A DNA stretch of 64,000 bases, taken from positions 1 to 64,000 of the IMG/VR virus record IMGVR_UViG_3300037324_000043; one strand, 5' to 3'. The position numbers and the translations under genes are program-made. Shown here in pieces: positions 7,609 through 14,761 of the stretch (its first letter is position 1; each line of letters starts with the position of its first letter). The DNA comes from a virus. The notes beneath the pieces were generated by a model that saw nothing but the letters and a program-made list of their open reading frames with translations, had not been told where the DNA came from and did no database searches.

Positions 7609-8359
7609 ATTTCACACAACTGGTGAACTGAGTACTGAAATAATTGATAAGCTAGAATCTTTAGGATTTAGTAAACTTCCAAATTGCATGAGCAAGCCTT
7701 ATGCAGATCTGAAAAAAACTATAATTGACAAAGAGACTAAAACGTTCTGGTGCCTTGACGATGTTTGTTTTGAAAACTCAATAGTTACTATAAGTAATCA
7801 ATTTCAAGAAATTATATTAGAATTTAATATTGATGATTTGGTCTTTAATGAAGCAAAGGAGCTGGATTTATCGAATGAAACTTTAGAATCTATACCTAAT
7901 CTTGTTACAGACTTTTATTCAGACCAGACTTTGTTTACACCTGCTCAAGAGAAAATTACGAGGCTTTTATTGAAAAATTCGTCTTTACCAAAAAAACCTC
8001 ATAAAGCTATAGGGAGTGACTTTAAAGATTACTTAAAAAACGCTAGGATTGATTTTTGTAAAAAAGCTCATAAATATTATGTTGAAGATTATTTAGATTT
8101 AAGAACATCAATTGATAGTTTTCTAATTGCTTACGATCAAGCTTGCCATAAGTTATATGATAGTAAAAAACCTCAAAAAGCTATAGAAACTCAAGAAATC
8201 ACTTTGCTGGATTACTTCGCGGCTAAAGCCATGCAAGGGGAGCTATCTAGTCAAGATGAAAACACTTCGTTTAGAACTTCAGGTGTATCTCAAAGAGCTT
8301 ATCAGATAGCTCGTGAAATGATGGAAATTAGAAAGATCAATACGGATAGTGTTAAATAA
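7592..8359 (+). CDS. Hypothetical early protein, 255 aa
   Basis: Not recognised. A soluble alpha/beta-looking protein between the HTH_17 gene and the DUF3127 gene, overlapping the former by 17 bases; a second ATG lies one codon downstream. Its C-terminal third is helix-rich and charged. The position in the recombination cluster suggests DNA metabolism, but no motif confirms this. Confidence 0.65.
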   Translation: MMNKNRFHTTGELSTEIIDKLESLGFSKLPNCMSKPYADLKKTIIDKETKTFWCLDDVCFENSIVTISNQFQEIILEFNIDDLVFNEAKELDLSNETLESIPNLVTDFYSDQTLFTPAQEKITRLLLKNSSLPKKPHKAIGSDFKDYLKNARIDFCKKAHKYYVEDYLDLRTSIDSFLIAYDQACHKLYDSKKPQKAIETQEITLLDYFAAKAMQGELSSQDENTSFRTSGVSQRAYQIAREMMEIRKINTDSVK

Positions 8360-8365
8360 AAAATC

Positions 8366-8743
8366 ATGGAAATAAAAGGAACATTAAAAGTAGTAGGCGA
8401 TACGAAAACCTACGGAGGAAATGGATTTCAAAAACGTGAAATCGTAGTCACTACTGATGAAAAATTTCCCCAAGACATTTTGGTAGAATTCGTCAAGGAT
8501 AAATGCCAAATCTTAGACAATTATGCTGAAGGTCAAGAAGTTCTTGTTGGCATTAATTTACGTGGGAGAGAGTGGGAAAGTCCTCAGGGAGAGGTTAAGT
8601 ATTTCAACAGCATTGTTGGCTGGAGGATAGGATTACAGGAAGGCGAACAAAAACCTACGCCACAGCCCTATAAAGAGCCAGAGTACCCTAACGAACCTGA
8701 TTTACCAATAGATGATGAAGAGGAAGATGATCTTCCCTTTTAA
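8366..8743 (+). CDS. DUF3127 OB-fold protein with SSB-like acidic tail, 125 aa
   Basis: Residues about 1-95 match the DUF3127 pattern (MEIKGTLKVV, then GGNGFQKREIVVTTDEKFPQ, then NSIVGWRI), a predicted OB fold common in Bacteroidota phages. The C-terminus is a proline-rich linker ending in DDEEEDDLPF, almost exactly the acidic protein-interaction tip of bacterial SSB. It probably binds the single-stranded DNA made during recombination and replication and recruits host SSB partners. The neighbours recT and the MBL gene fit. Confidence 0.85.
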   Translation: MEIKGTLKVVGDTKTYGGNGFQKREIVVTTDEKFPQDILVEFVKDKCQILDNYAEGQEVLVGINLRGREWESPQGEVKYFNSIVGWRIGLQEGEQKPTPQPYKEPEYPNEPDLPIDDEEEDDLPF

Positions 8744-8773
8744 AATGGTGTAACAATAGTATAATTAAACTAA

Positions 8774-8781
8774 TAATTTTG
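8774..8781 (+). promoter_or_regulatory. Possible -7 box (TAATTTTG)
   Basis: An exact TANNTTTG match 13 bases upstream of the ATG at 8795. It would give a very short leader for the 65-residue gene, so it may instead boost downstream transcription. No -33 element stands out. Confidence 0.3.
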
Positions 8782-8794
8782 AAAAGGCAATGAG

Positions 8795-8992
8795 ATGGAT
8801 TATAAATGGAAAGAAGACCCTTTTTTTATGATAGTACCACATCTTTCGATTCCTAATGTGCATTTTGTGTTTAGGAAGCTAAGCCCTACGGCATATTTAG
8901 AGATAGAATTTGAAATTAAAAATCGATTGATATACCCTGATAGCAGGTTAACGGATTCTGAAAATGAATTTATTTCAAAAAATTTGATTTAA
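8795..8992 (+). CDS. Hypothetical protein, 65 aa
   Basis: An unrecognised small protein in the gap after the SSB-like gene. Composition is ordinary for a soluble protein. It is preceded by a possible own promoter and followed by an AT-rich segment leading to the predicted small RNA. Confidence 0.55.
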   Translation: MDYKWKEDPFFMIVPHLSIPNVHFVFRKLSPTAYLEIEFEIKNRLIYPDSRLTDSENEFISKNLI

Positions 8993-9030
8993 TTATTATA
9001 CTAAAGTTATACTATATTATATTTTATTTA

Positions 9031-9038
9031 TATATTTG
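9031..9038 (+). promoter_or_regulatory. Predicted -7 box (TATATTTG) of the small RNA
   Basis: An exact TANNTTTG match. Transcription should begin about 5-8 bases downstream, at or near the G-run at 9043, the first base of the predicted structured RNA. The upstream sequence is very AT-rich but lacks a clear TTG at -33. Confidence 0.55.
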
Positions 9039-9042
9039 ACAC

Positions 9043-9144
9043 GGGAAGAAATTAACATAAAATATTTATCAGGGATAAAACCCGAATAATTGCCCGTACT
9101 CTCCTCTTGATTTCTTCCCAGATTCAAAAAGTACGGGCTTTTTT
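9043..9144 (+). ncRNA. Predicted structured small RNA with terminator, about 100 nt
   Basis: GGGAAGAAAT (9043-9052) pairs perfectly with ATTTCTTCCC (9110-9119). GCCCGTACT (9092-9100) pairs perfectly with AGTACGGGC (9130-9138), followed by six T, which makes a terminator. The two helices interleave, so they form a pseudoknot or two alternative folds. A small GGG/CCC hairpin (9072-9083) lies inside. A -7 box ends five bases before the first helix. Discrete promoter, structure and terminator suggest a stand-alone RNA, or a leader/attenuator for the genes from 9200. Confidence 0.6.
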
Positions 9145-9199
9145 GATTTTGAATATTAACGGAACCTCGCGATACTAGGTTAATCGCTAATATAAAATT

Positions 9200-9634
9200 A
9201 TGGCACAATTCAAAATCGGAGAACTTTACGATGATTCGTTTAGAAAACTCACTCCACAAGAAAGAAAAGATAACCTGCAAGGGGTTATGTACGAGGGAAA
9301 GGAAAAAAGCTACACTAAAAATCTTACAGAAGATGAATTACTTGACCGCAAGGAAGAGTATGCAGAAGTTGGCTTGAAGCTTTCTGAAATTGCTGACGAG
9401 AAAAAGAACTTTCTTGATAATTTAAAGCTACAAACAAAGCCTGTAACAGAGAGATCTTCAATCCTCTTAACTGCTATCAAATTTAGATCAGAGCAGAGAT
9501 ACGGGATTATTTACAGTGTAGACGACCAGGAAGAAGGTATGATGTACTTCTTTGACGAGAACGCTTATTGCGTAGACGCTAGACCTCTAACTAGAGAGGA
9601 AAGACAGATTAAATTAAAAAAACTTAATTCCTAA
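9200..9634 (+). CDS. Hypothetical early protein, 144 aa
   Basis: Not recognised. The N-terminal half is charged and helical, with a probable coiled coil around ELLDRKEEYAEVGLKLSEIADEKKNF. It lies downstream of the predicted small RNA terminator and five bases before the next gene, with which it forms a two-gene unit closed by the terminator at 10366. Confidence 0.7.
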   Translation: MAQFKIGELYDDSFRKLTPQERKDNLQGVMYEGKEKSYTKNLTEDELLDRKEEYAEVGLKLSEIADEKKNFLDNLKLQTKPVTERSSILLTAIKFRSEQRYGIIYSVDDQEEGMMYFFDENAYCVDARPLTREERQIKLKKLNS

Positions 9635-9639
9635 TTATC

Positions 9640-10359
9640 ATGGAAGTAGACAAATTGGCTTTAGAAGCCTTAAAAAAAGACCAAGGAAGTATTGTCGTAT
9701 TAACTGGAAAAGCTCCAGAACAGCATAATCCTCAGCCTGTAAATATATCAGGAAATATAGACGCTCCATCTAGATTTATAGAAGGTAGGAAAATTGATTT
9801 TGAAAGATCTCAACGTCACTGTAAAGTTTCAAAAACCGATGGAACTATCGTATTGATTCTTAATGAACAATCTGTTGTTGATAAATATACGGTTTCAGGA
9901 AAAATTGAAGTTGGTAAAAAGTTCCAAAAGCTTGGGATCAACAAGGATAATGTTAACTACAAGCCTGAAGAATTAGCGAACAAATTGAAGCTCTTACGAG
10001 CGATGTTTACAAGCAATTTAGAACACGCTACAATTTGCAGTACTCTTCGCAATATAAAGGCTACCATCAACAAGCAAATAGACAGCCTTGATGATAGAAA
10101 AGGTAATGTGACCGATAATTTTCAACAAACTGTTGCAAGCAACATGCCAGACGCTATTATTTTAAAGCTTCCTCTACTTGAAGGCGAAGATCCTGTAGAA
10201 ATATCGGTTAACGTAGTTCTGGAAGCTGACTCCTCCAGTCAAATCAAATGCTATTTAGAAAGCGTTGATGCAGCCGAACTAATTGAAGAGCTCTTTGAAA
10301 AAAGAGTCAACGAGGAAATCGAAAAAATAAAAGATTTCGTAACCATTATTGAACATTAA
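9640..10359 (+). CDS. Hypothetical early protein, 239 aa
   Basis: Not confidently recognised. It is a soluble protein with a beta-rich N-terminal half, a helical centre containing NKLKLLRAMFTSNLEHATICSTLRNIKATI, and an acidic helical C-terminus. The organisation resembles large early proteins of other Bacteroidota phages between recombination and replication genes, but I assign no function. It ends seven bases before a strong terminator. Confidence 0.7.
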   Translation: MEVDKLALEALKKDQGSIVVLTGKAPEQHNPQPVNISGNIDAPSRFIEGRKIDFERSQRHCKVSKTDGTIVLILNEQSVVDKYTVSGKIEVGKKFQKLGINKDNVNYKPEELANKLKLLRAMFTSNLEHATICSTLRNIKATINKQIDSLDDRKGNVTDNFQQTVASNMPDAIILKLPLLEGEDPVEISVNVVLEADSSSQIKCYLESVDAAELIEELFEKRVNEEIEKIKDFVTIIEH

Positions 10360-10365
10360 TTTATG

Positions 10366-10405
10366 AAGCCCTATGCAACTCTAAGTTTCGTATAGGGCTT
10401 TTTTT
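10366..10405 (+). terminator. Rho-independent terminator, rightward
   Basis: AAGCCCTAT (10366-10374) pairs perfectly with ATAGGGCTT (10392-10400), followed by a T-run. It closes the 9200-10359 unit and separates it from the replication genes at 10564, which must have another start or rely on read-through. Confidence 0.85.
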
Positions 10406-10563
10406 AAAAAAAAAATAGCGTGAAAACTAACGTAGTAATGAAGAGGGAAAAGTAAAACCAAGTTTCCTTGTTTCTACAATTAAGGCTACATAAAGACCTT
10501 TAATCAACTCCAAGAACAACTTAGAGTTTTATACAGAAATAAGTATAATAAAATATCAGCATA

Positions 10564-11442
10564 ATGAGCAAAGATCCAGCAATATTATTTTACTACAAAG
10601 ATTTCGATAGCGACACGGCAGATTGGGAAGCGGATGCTGTTGGTTGGTATATGAGACTTCTCATTTTTCAATCTGGAAATGGATATGTTCCTTCAGATAT
10701 TGAAAGTTTAGCGCAAGTAGCGCGTGTAAGATTTTCAGATTATCAATTATTCTGTGATCGCTGGGCGAGACGCTTAGCGTGCAAATTTGAAGCGCATAGC
10801 GAAGGCAAACTATATAATAGATTCTTGGCAGAAGTACAACTAAAACGTAAATCAGGAGCCATAAAAAAATCAGTTTTGGCAGTCTTCGGAAACTTTATAA
10901 AGTCAACAGAGTTAAGCCTTAAGGAAGAAAAAGAATTAAAAATTTTATTTCATAAAGATACTTCGTTTTATGATGTTTTAGATGCTGAAAAAAGAAAAGA
11001 AAATATCACTTTATTTCTAAATAACTCACTTATAAAAATCAAACAGCGTATCGCTAAGCGTACGCAACAGGGAAATGAAATTGGAAATGTAAATGAAGAT
11101 GAAGATATAATAGAAAATACAATAATAACTGTATGGCCAGACTTTGAAGATTTTTGGGATGAGTACGATAAGAAAATCGGATCTAAATCTAAAATCGAAC
11201 CCAAGTGGACAGAACTATCTCAAAAAACTAAAGAGGAGATAATGGTCTACATACCCAATTATAAAATTTCACAACCTGAAAAGAAATTCAGAAAGAATCC
11301 AGAAACATTTTTTAACAACGAGTCTTGGAAAGACGAAATAATCAGCAGCAATGGAAACAAGAGTCAGAATAACGGACAGTCAAATGAAACAGATTTCAAC
11401 AAAGTCCTCTCAGGAATTGATGCAATGTATGGCGGCAAATGA
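10564..11442 (+). CDS. Phage replication protein, DUF1376/replisome-organiser-like, 292 aa
   Basis: The N-terminus (KDPAILFYYKDFDSDTADW, then VGWYMRLLIFQ) fits the winged-helix domain of phage replisome organisers (DUF1376-like). The C-terminus (FEDFWDEYDKKIG, then FRKNPETFFNNESWKDEII) is the conserved tail found on many phage initiators and helicase loaders. It probably binds the phage origin and recruits the host helicase, since no helicase or primase is encoded here. The next gene overlaps its end by up to 92 bases in another frame. Confidence 0.8.
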   Translation: MSKDPAILFYYKDFDSDTADWEADAVGWYMRLLIFQSGNGYVPSDIESLAQVARVRFSDYQLFCDRWARRLACKFEAHSEGKLYNRFLAEVQLKRKSGAIKKSVLAVFGNFIKSTELSLKEEKELKILFHKDTSFYDVLDAEKRKENITLFLNNSLIKIKQRIAKRTQQGNEIGNVNEDEDIIENTIITVWPDFEDFWDEYDKKIGSKSKIEPKWTELSQKTKEEIMVYIPNYKISQPEKKFRKNPETFFNNESWKDEIISSNGNKSQNNGQSNETDFNKVLSGIDAMYGGK

Positions 11443-12139
11443 TTACTACTCATTCGTTTCGCTAGAAAGGGAAACAACGGTTGCAATCGCAATGGGAGGT
11501 GTTCAGTTGAGAAAATTAAAGGATCAAGTTACAAAGGTCAACGTAATTAAATCTCTTTCTTTTTTAATTGCAAATTTCAATAACAATTTTAATGCAAGAG
11601 GGAAACTTAACGAACAGCAAATTATCGTTTTGGCAGGAGATCTTTTTGACAGATTTAGTTTTGAATCTCTTGAAGACGTGATGCTGATGTTTAAATACGC
11701 TCGTCAAGGCAAAATTGGAGACGGAAAGGATTTCAAGCTCGATAGCCAGACGATATTTCATAAATGGGTGCCAGAATACCTTGAGCTTAAAGCAAACGAA
11801 AGAGAACTTAAACACAACAAGAAAAAAGGGGAATTATCGGGAATGGCAAACTTCAATTGGGATAAAGAAAACTTAGACAAGTTTGAAGTTTCTGAAAAAG
11901 AACAGTTAGCTGGGAAAAACTTTGGAAGCCGGGTAAAAGAAATATTTACTACTGAGCACCTTGAAAAACCAAAATTGGATCAAGTTCTTAAGCCTGATTT
12001 TTACGAAAGAGCCAAGGCTGATGTTGTAAATCACAGCACCGAAAACTTACAAGTTTATCTAAATGCTGAAAAGAAATCGGTAGTACCGGATGAATCAATG
12101 ATTAAAATTGTTGAAACAGAATTGAAATCTAGAAAATGA
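11351..12139 (+). CDS. Replication-associated protein resembling DUF6633, 262 aa
   Basis: A segment reading STKSSQELMQ and a later LNEQQIIVLAGDLFDRFSFESLEDVMLMFKYARQG resemble, from memory, a Bacteroidota phage family (DUF6633) found beside replication proteins. Because the STKSSQELMQ part looks conserved, I favour the ATG at 11351 or 11384 over internal ATGs at 11420 and 11429. That means at least 59 bases are coded in two frames with the upstream gene. The role may be helicase loading or origin melting, but this is inference. Confidence 0.65.
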   Translation: METRVRITDSQMKQISTKSSQELMQCMAANDYYSFVSLERETTVAIAMGGVQLRKLKDQVTKVNVIKSLSFLIANFNNNFNARGKLNEQQIIVLAGDLFDRFSFESLEDVMLMFKYARQGKIGDGKDFKLDSQTIFHKWVPEYLELKANERELKHNKKKGELSGMANFNWDKENLDKFEVSEKEQLAGKNFGSRVKEIFTTEHLEKPKLDQVLKPDFYERAKADVVNHSTENLQVYLNAEKKSVVPDESMIKIVETELKSRK

Positions 12140-12222
12140 AAAAAATGAAAAAACTATTTAAAATATTGTATAAAGAATTACAAAAATGGGGAGAGGCAGC
12201 TGCCTGGGCTAAAAGAAATTAA
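12136..12222 (+). CDS. Small basic amphipathic peptide, 28 aa
   Basis: The ATG at 12136 overlaps the previous stop (ATGA). The peptide begins MKKMKKLFKILYKELQKWGE and ends AAAWAKRN, a lysine-rich amphipathic helix. Coupled translation supports reality, but the length makes it uncertain. Confidence 0.45.
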   Translation: MKKMKKLFKILYKELQKWGEAAAWAKRN

Positions 12223-12233
12223 AGCAAATAATT

Positions 12234-13421
12234 ATGAATCAAGGTAGTTTATTTTCTGGTATTGGAGGATTTGATTTAGCATCTGAATGGATGGGATGGA
12301 ACAACTCTTTTCATTGCGAATGGAACGAATTTGGACAACGCATATTAAAATATTACTGGCCTAAAGCTATATCTTATGAAGACATCACAAAAACAGATTT
12401 CACTATTTGGCGAGGAAAAATTGACGTCCTCACAGGAGGATTCCCTTGTCAACCATACAGCCATGCAGGGAAAAGACTTGGTAAAGACGATGATAGACAC
12501 CTCTGGCCAGAAATGCTTAGAGCAATTCGGGAGATTGCCCCAGAGTACGTTGTGGCGGAGAACGTTCTTGGAATCGTTAGTTGGAATGACGGACTGGTAT
12601 TCAACGAAGTGCAAGCTGACTTGGAAGCTGAAGGGTACGAAGTACAACCGTGTGTACTTCCAGCTGCAGGTGTCGGCGCTCCCCATAGAAGAGATAGAGT
12701 CTGGTTTATTGCCCACCGTTCAAACTCAGGGATTAAAAGTATGCGAGAATCGAAGAAGCAAGTCAATAAACTTGAAAATGCTACCGACTCCAACAGGAAT
12801 GATGAACGATTGTTATGCAGACAACAGCCCAAACAGCCATTTAAGGCACTCCCCTTCATTAGCAACACTAGCCGACAGATCACTCCTACCAACCCCAAAA
12901 ACTTTCGATGCCAAAAAACAAAGAACTCTAAACGAGAATGGAGAAAATATGAGTCATACAACAGGCGTGAAATACGGGGTTCATTTAACACAATTAGCAA
13001 GCGCAGGACTAATTCCAACACCAAGAGCCAATCAGGTAAACGGATGCAATCTGAACAGCGAAAAATTAGCCAACAGGAACAGGGGGAATTTAGAGGAAAC
13101 AATAGCAAATTGGAATCAAAAGGGAATGATACCAACACCCAATGCAAGCGACAACAGGAACAGGGGAAACCCACAAGATCCATGCGTAATGAAGAGAAAA
13201 GAGAATGGAAAGCAAGTTGGGCTTACCATGATGGTAGATGGCCAACTCAATCCCCGATTTGTAGCGGAAATGATGAGCTTTCCAGTAGACTGGACGGAAT
13301 TACCTTTCCTAAATGGAGAAACGAAAGCATAAAAGGATTTGGAAATGCAATAGTTCCTGAGGTTGCTTTGCAGATTTTTAAAGCAATCATGGAAACTAAA
13401 AATTCACTTAAAACTGAATAA
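12234..13421 (+). CDS. dcm: DNA (cytosine-5) methyltransferase, 395 aa
   Basis: Motif I is FSGIGGF (7-13), motif IV with the catalytic Cys is GGFPCQPYS (about 68-76), motif VI is AEN (108-110) and motif VIII is GAPHRRDRVWF (148-158). Motif X, GFGNAIVPEVALQIF, lies near the C-terminus. The enzyme should methylate cytosine C5 and may protect phage DNA from host restriction. No nuclease partner is adjacent. The region between motifs VIII and X, where target recognition normally lies, is unusually polar, low in hydrophobics and rich in Asn, Lys, Arg and Gln, and is covered by a second ORF in the +1 frame. Confidence 0.9.
   Translation: MNQGSLFSGIGGFDLASEWMGWNNSFHCEWNEFGQRILKYYWPKAISYEDITKTDFTIWRGKIDVLTGGFPCQPYSHAGKRLGKDDDRHLWPEMLRAIREIAPEYVVAENVLGIVSWNDGLVFNEVQADLEAEGYEVQPCVLPAAGVGAPHRRDRVWFIAHRSNSGIKSMRESKKQVNKLENATDSNRNDERLLCRQQPKQPFKALPFISNTSRQITPTNPKNFRCQKTKNSKREWRKYESYNRREIRGSFNTISKRRTNSNTKSQSGKRMQSEQRKISQQEQGEFRGNNSKLESKGNDTNTQCKRQQEQGKPTRSMRNEEKREWKASWAYHDGRWPTQSPICSGNDELSSRLDGITFPKWRNESIKGFGNAIVPEVALQIFKAIMETKNSLKTE
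12376..13332 (+). CDS. Overprinted ORF within the methyltransferase, +1 frame, 318 aa
   Basis: This frame stays open for 957 bases inside dcm and reads like a real protein. Near the N-terminus are LEQFGRLPQSTLWRRTFLES and GTKYNRVYFQLQVSALP. Then an [LM][LI]PTP motif recurs (MLPTPTG, LLPTPKT, LIPTPRA, MIPTPNA). The end reads LNPRFVAEMMSFPVDWTELP. PTP-type repeats and an LNPxFVExxMGFPxxWT segment are familiar from proteins associated with phage C5 methylases. It may be an accessory or specificity protein, or be joined to the methylase by frameshifting. The ATG at 12376 is one possible start. Confidence 0.6.
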   Translation: MKTSQKQISLFGEEKLTSSQEDSLVNHTAMQGKDLVKTMIDTSGQKCLEQFGRLPQSTLWRRTFLESLVGMTDWYSTKCKLTWKLKGTKYNRVYFQLQVSALPIEEIESGLLPTVQTQGLKVCENRRSKSINLKMLPTPTGMMNDCYADNSPNSHLRHSPSLATLADRSLLPTPKTFDAKKQRTLNENGENMSHTTGVKYGVHLTQLASAGLIPTPRANQVNGCNLNSEKLANRNRGNLEETIANWNQKGMIPTPNASDNRNRGNPQDPCVMKRKENGKQVGLTMMVDGQLNPRFVAEMMSFPVDWTELPFLNGETKA

Positions 13422-13479
13422 ACCAAAAAAGGGAAGGGGAAAACTTTATAGAGTACTCAAAAATATTAAAATTACAATT

Positions 13480-13770
13480 ATGAACAAGCAAGAGTTTTTT
13501 GAAATAAACGATAAAGTCTTTTTACCATTAGGATTCACAAAAGACGAAGAAGATCCGCTTTTTTATTACAGTATAAATTTAGCTTCTGAAGAAGCAATTG
13601 AAGAGAATGAATTAGAAGATCAAGATATTCCTAAGCTACTCTACGGCTCTACTGGAATCAATAGCGGGTTTTGCATTTACACAGGAATGCATTTCGTGTG
13701 GCTGAATATTGGTGAAGCTAGTGAAGCCTTGGAATTTTCTAAAAAGATATCAGCCTTTGAAGCTGTTTAA
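13480..13770 (+). CDS. Hypothetical protein, 96 aa
   Basis: Not recognised; acidic, with a probable beta-rich core. The ATG at 13480, preceded by an A-rich leader, is preferred over an upstream in-frame ATG at 13363 that lies inside the methyltransferase gene. Reading from 13480 removes a basic low-complexity N-terminus that looks like out-of-frame dcm sequence. Confidence 0.65.
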   Translation: MNKQEFFEINDKVFLPLGFTKDEEDPLFYYSINLASEEAIEENELEDQDIPKLLYGSTGINSGFCIYTGMHFVWLNIGEASEALEFSKKISAFEAV

Positions 13771-13795
13771 ATTATAAATCAACTTAAACCAGAAA

Positions 13796-13939
13796 ATGAC
13801 CAAGCAACAGATTATAAATTATATCGATAAAAACTTTAAGCCATTAGCAATAGGCTTTATAGTGGCGATGATTTTAAATGTTCTATTTGATTTAATAGAA
13901 AACATTGTACTAAAAATAGCATTGATAATTGCAGGCTAA
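13796..13939 (+). CDS. Small membrane protein, 47 aa
   Basis: The frame from ATG 13796 to TAA 13939 encodes a peptide with two hydrophobic stretches, LAIGFIVAMILNVLF and ENIVLKIALIIAG, so it probably lies in the inner membrane. It fits between the 96-residue gene and the hairpin at 13958. The function is unknown. Confidence 0.5.
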   Translation: MTKQQIINYIDKNFKPLAIGFIVAMILNVLFDLIENIVLKIALIIAG

Positions 13940-13957
13940 AATATAGAAACTAAACCC

Positions 13958-13983
13958 ACAGAGGGACATTGATGCCCCTCTGT
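13958..13983 (+). repeat. Stem-loop upstream of the 13997 gene
   Basis: ACAGAGGG (13958-13965) pairs perfectly with CCCTCTGT (13976-13983) around a ten-base loop. No T-run follows; the sequence TAGAACTAAAATC leads to the ATG at 13997. The position and the ACTAA-containing tail recall the stem-loop family of the right module, but the loop differs. Confidence 0.6.
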
Positions 13984-13996
13984 TAGAACTAAAATC

Positions 13997-14365
13997 ATGA
14001 CAGAAAAACTACAACTTATCAAAACTCTTCTATTGCAAGGAGAGATGCTTGATGATATAAGAATAAAAGCCAAAACCTCTTGGAGAATGATTTACAGAGT
14101 TATAGAGGAACACGGAATGCAAGAATTCCGACAAGAGGTAACAAGAAGGCATAAAAGCAAAAGTTCAAAGAAATTTAAAACTCCTAGCATTGCTAAAAAA
14201 ACAAATACAAGTATAAATAGACTAAACCGACAATTGCTGGGCAACCAAGTAAAAAAACAATCTATACTTGATGAGAAAGTACAGGCGCTTAATTATAAAA
14301 ATTGTAGCGATTATATCTCACAGCATGGAGCCGCAAGTTTTAAGGCTAATATTTTAAAGAATTAA
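13997..14365 (+). CDS. HTH-like small protein, 122 aa
   Basis: The N-terminal 45 residues (LLLQGEMLDDIRIKAKTSWRMIYRVIEEHG) look like a resolvase/transposase-type helix-turn-helix, followed by a basic Lys/Arg/Ser-rich linker and a helical C-terminus. This suits a DNA-binding regulator or small-terminase-like protein. It lies at the end of the early operon, so late-gene activation is possible, but this is a guess. Confidence 0.6.
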   Translation: MTEKLQLIKTLLLQGEMLDDIRIKAKTSWRMIYRVIEEHGMQEFRQEVTRRHKSKSSKKFKTPSIAKKTNTSINRLNRQLLGNQVKKQSILDEKVQALNYKNCSDYISQHGAASFKANILKN

Positions 14366-14377
14366 TAACTGCAAACT

Positions 14378-14746
14378 ATGAGCTACGAAGACGAAACATT
14401 AATAAGACTTAGACGACAATATTCAAAAGATGAAACAGTCGCAGCGCTAAGCAAAAAGCTATCAGAAGCAGGCGTAAAAAATGGAATGTTACAAAGCGAG
14501 ATAGACGAACTTAAGTATTTACTGCAAGAGTCCGACAACTTACTTAAGCTAAGCAATAAAGAAAATAAGAAGCTTAAAAACAAGATAGATGAGGCAGGCG
14601 AAAGCTTTGAAGAGACTTTGTTATGTAAATTACAAAAAGGTAAGATTAAAAATTATGAAGAAAATTTTGAACGTAAAAAGATTGAAAACAAAAAGCTACG
14701 TAGAAAAATAACTGACTTAAATTCAGAAATACTAACTTTAAAATAG
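14378..14746 (+). CDS. Coiled-coil protein, 122 aa
   Basis: Almost the entire chain is heptad-like (LSKKLSEAGVKNG, then LQESDNLLKLSNKENKKLKN) and Lys/Glu-rich, predicting a long coiled coil. It is the last rightward gene, ending 15 bases before the convergent end of the giant virion gene. It may be a scaffold, adaptor or structural regulator; no family is recognised. Confidence 0.65.
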   Translation: MSYEDETLIRLRRQYSKDETVAALSKKLSEAGVKNGMLQSEIDELKYLLQESDNLLKLSNKENKKLKNKIDEAGESFEETLLCKLQKGKIKNYEENFERKKIENKKLRRKITDLNSEILTLK

Positions 14747-14761
14747 AAGCTATTGAATGGT

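Noticed and set aside
9017-9280. 87-residue minus-strand ORF across the small RNA
   Set aside because: It is antisense to the predicted RNA and the next gene and lacks a plausible leader; helices in the region are better explained by RNA structure.
12449-13183. 244-residue open frame on the minus strand within dcm
   Set aside because: It has no motifs, reads as Cys/Leu/Ser-rich antisense, and is explained by the coding constraint on the plus strand, where two better frames exist.
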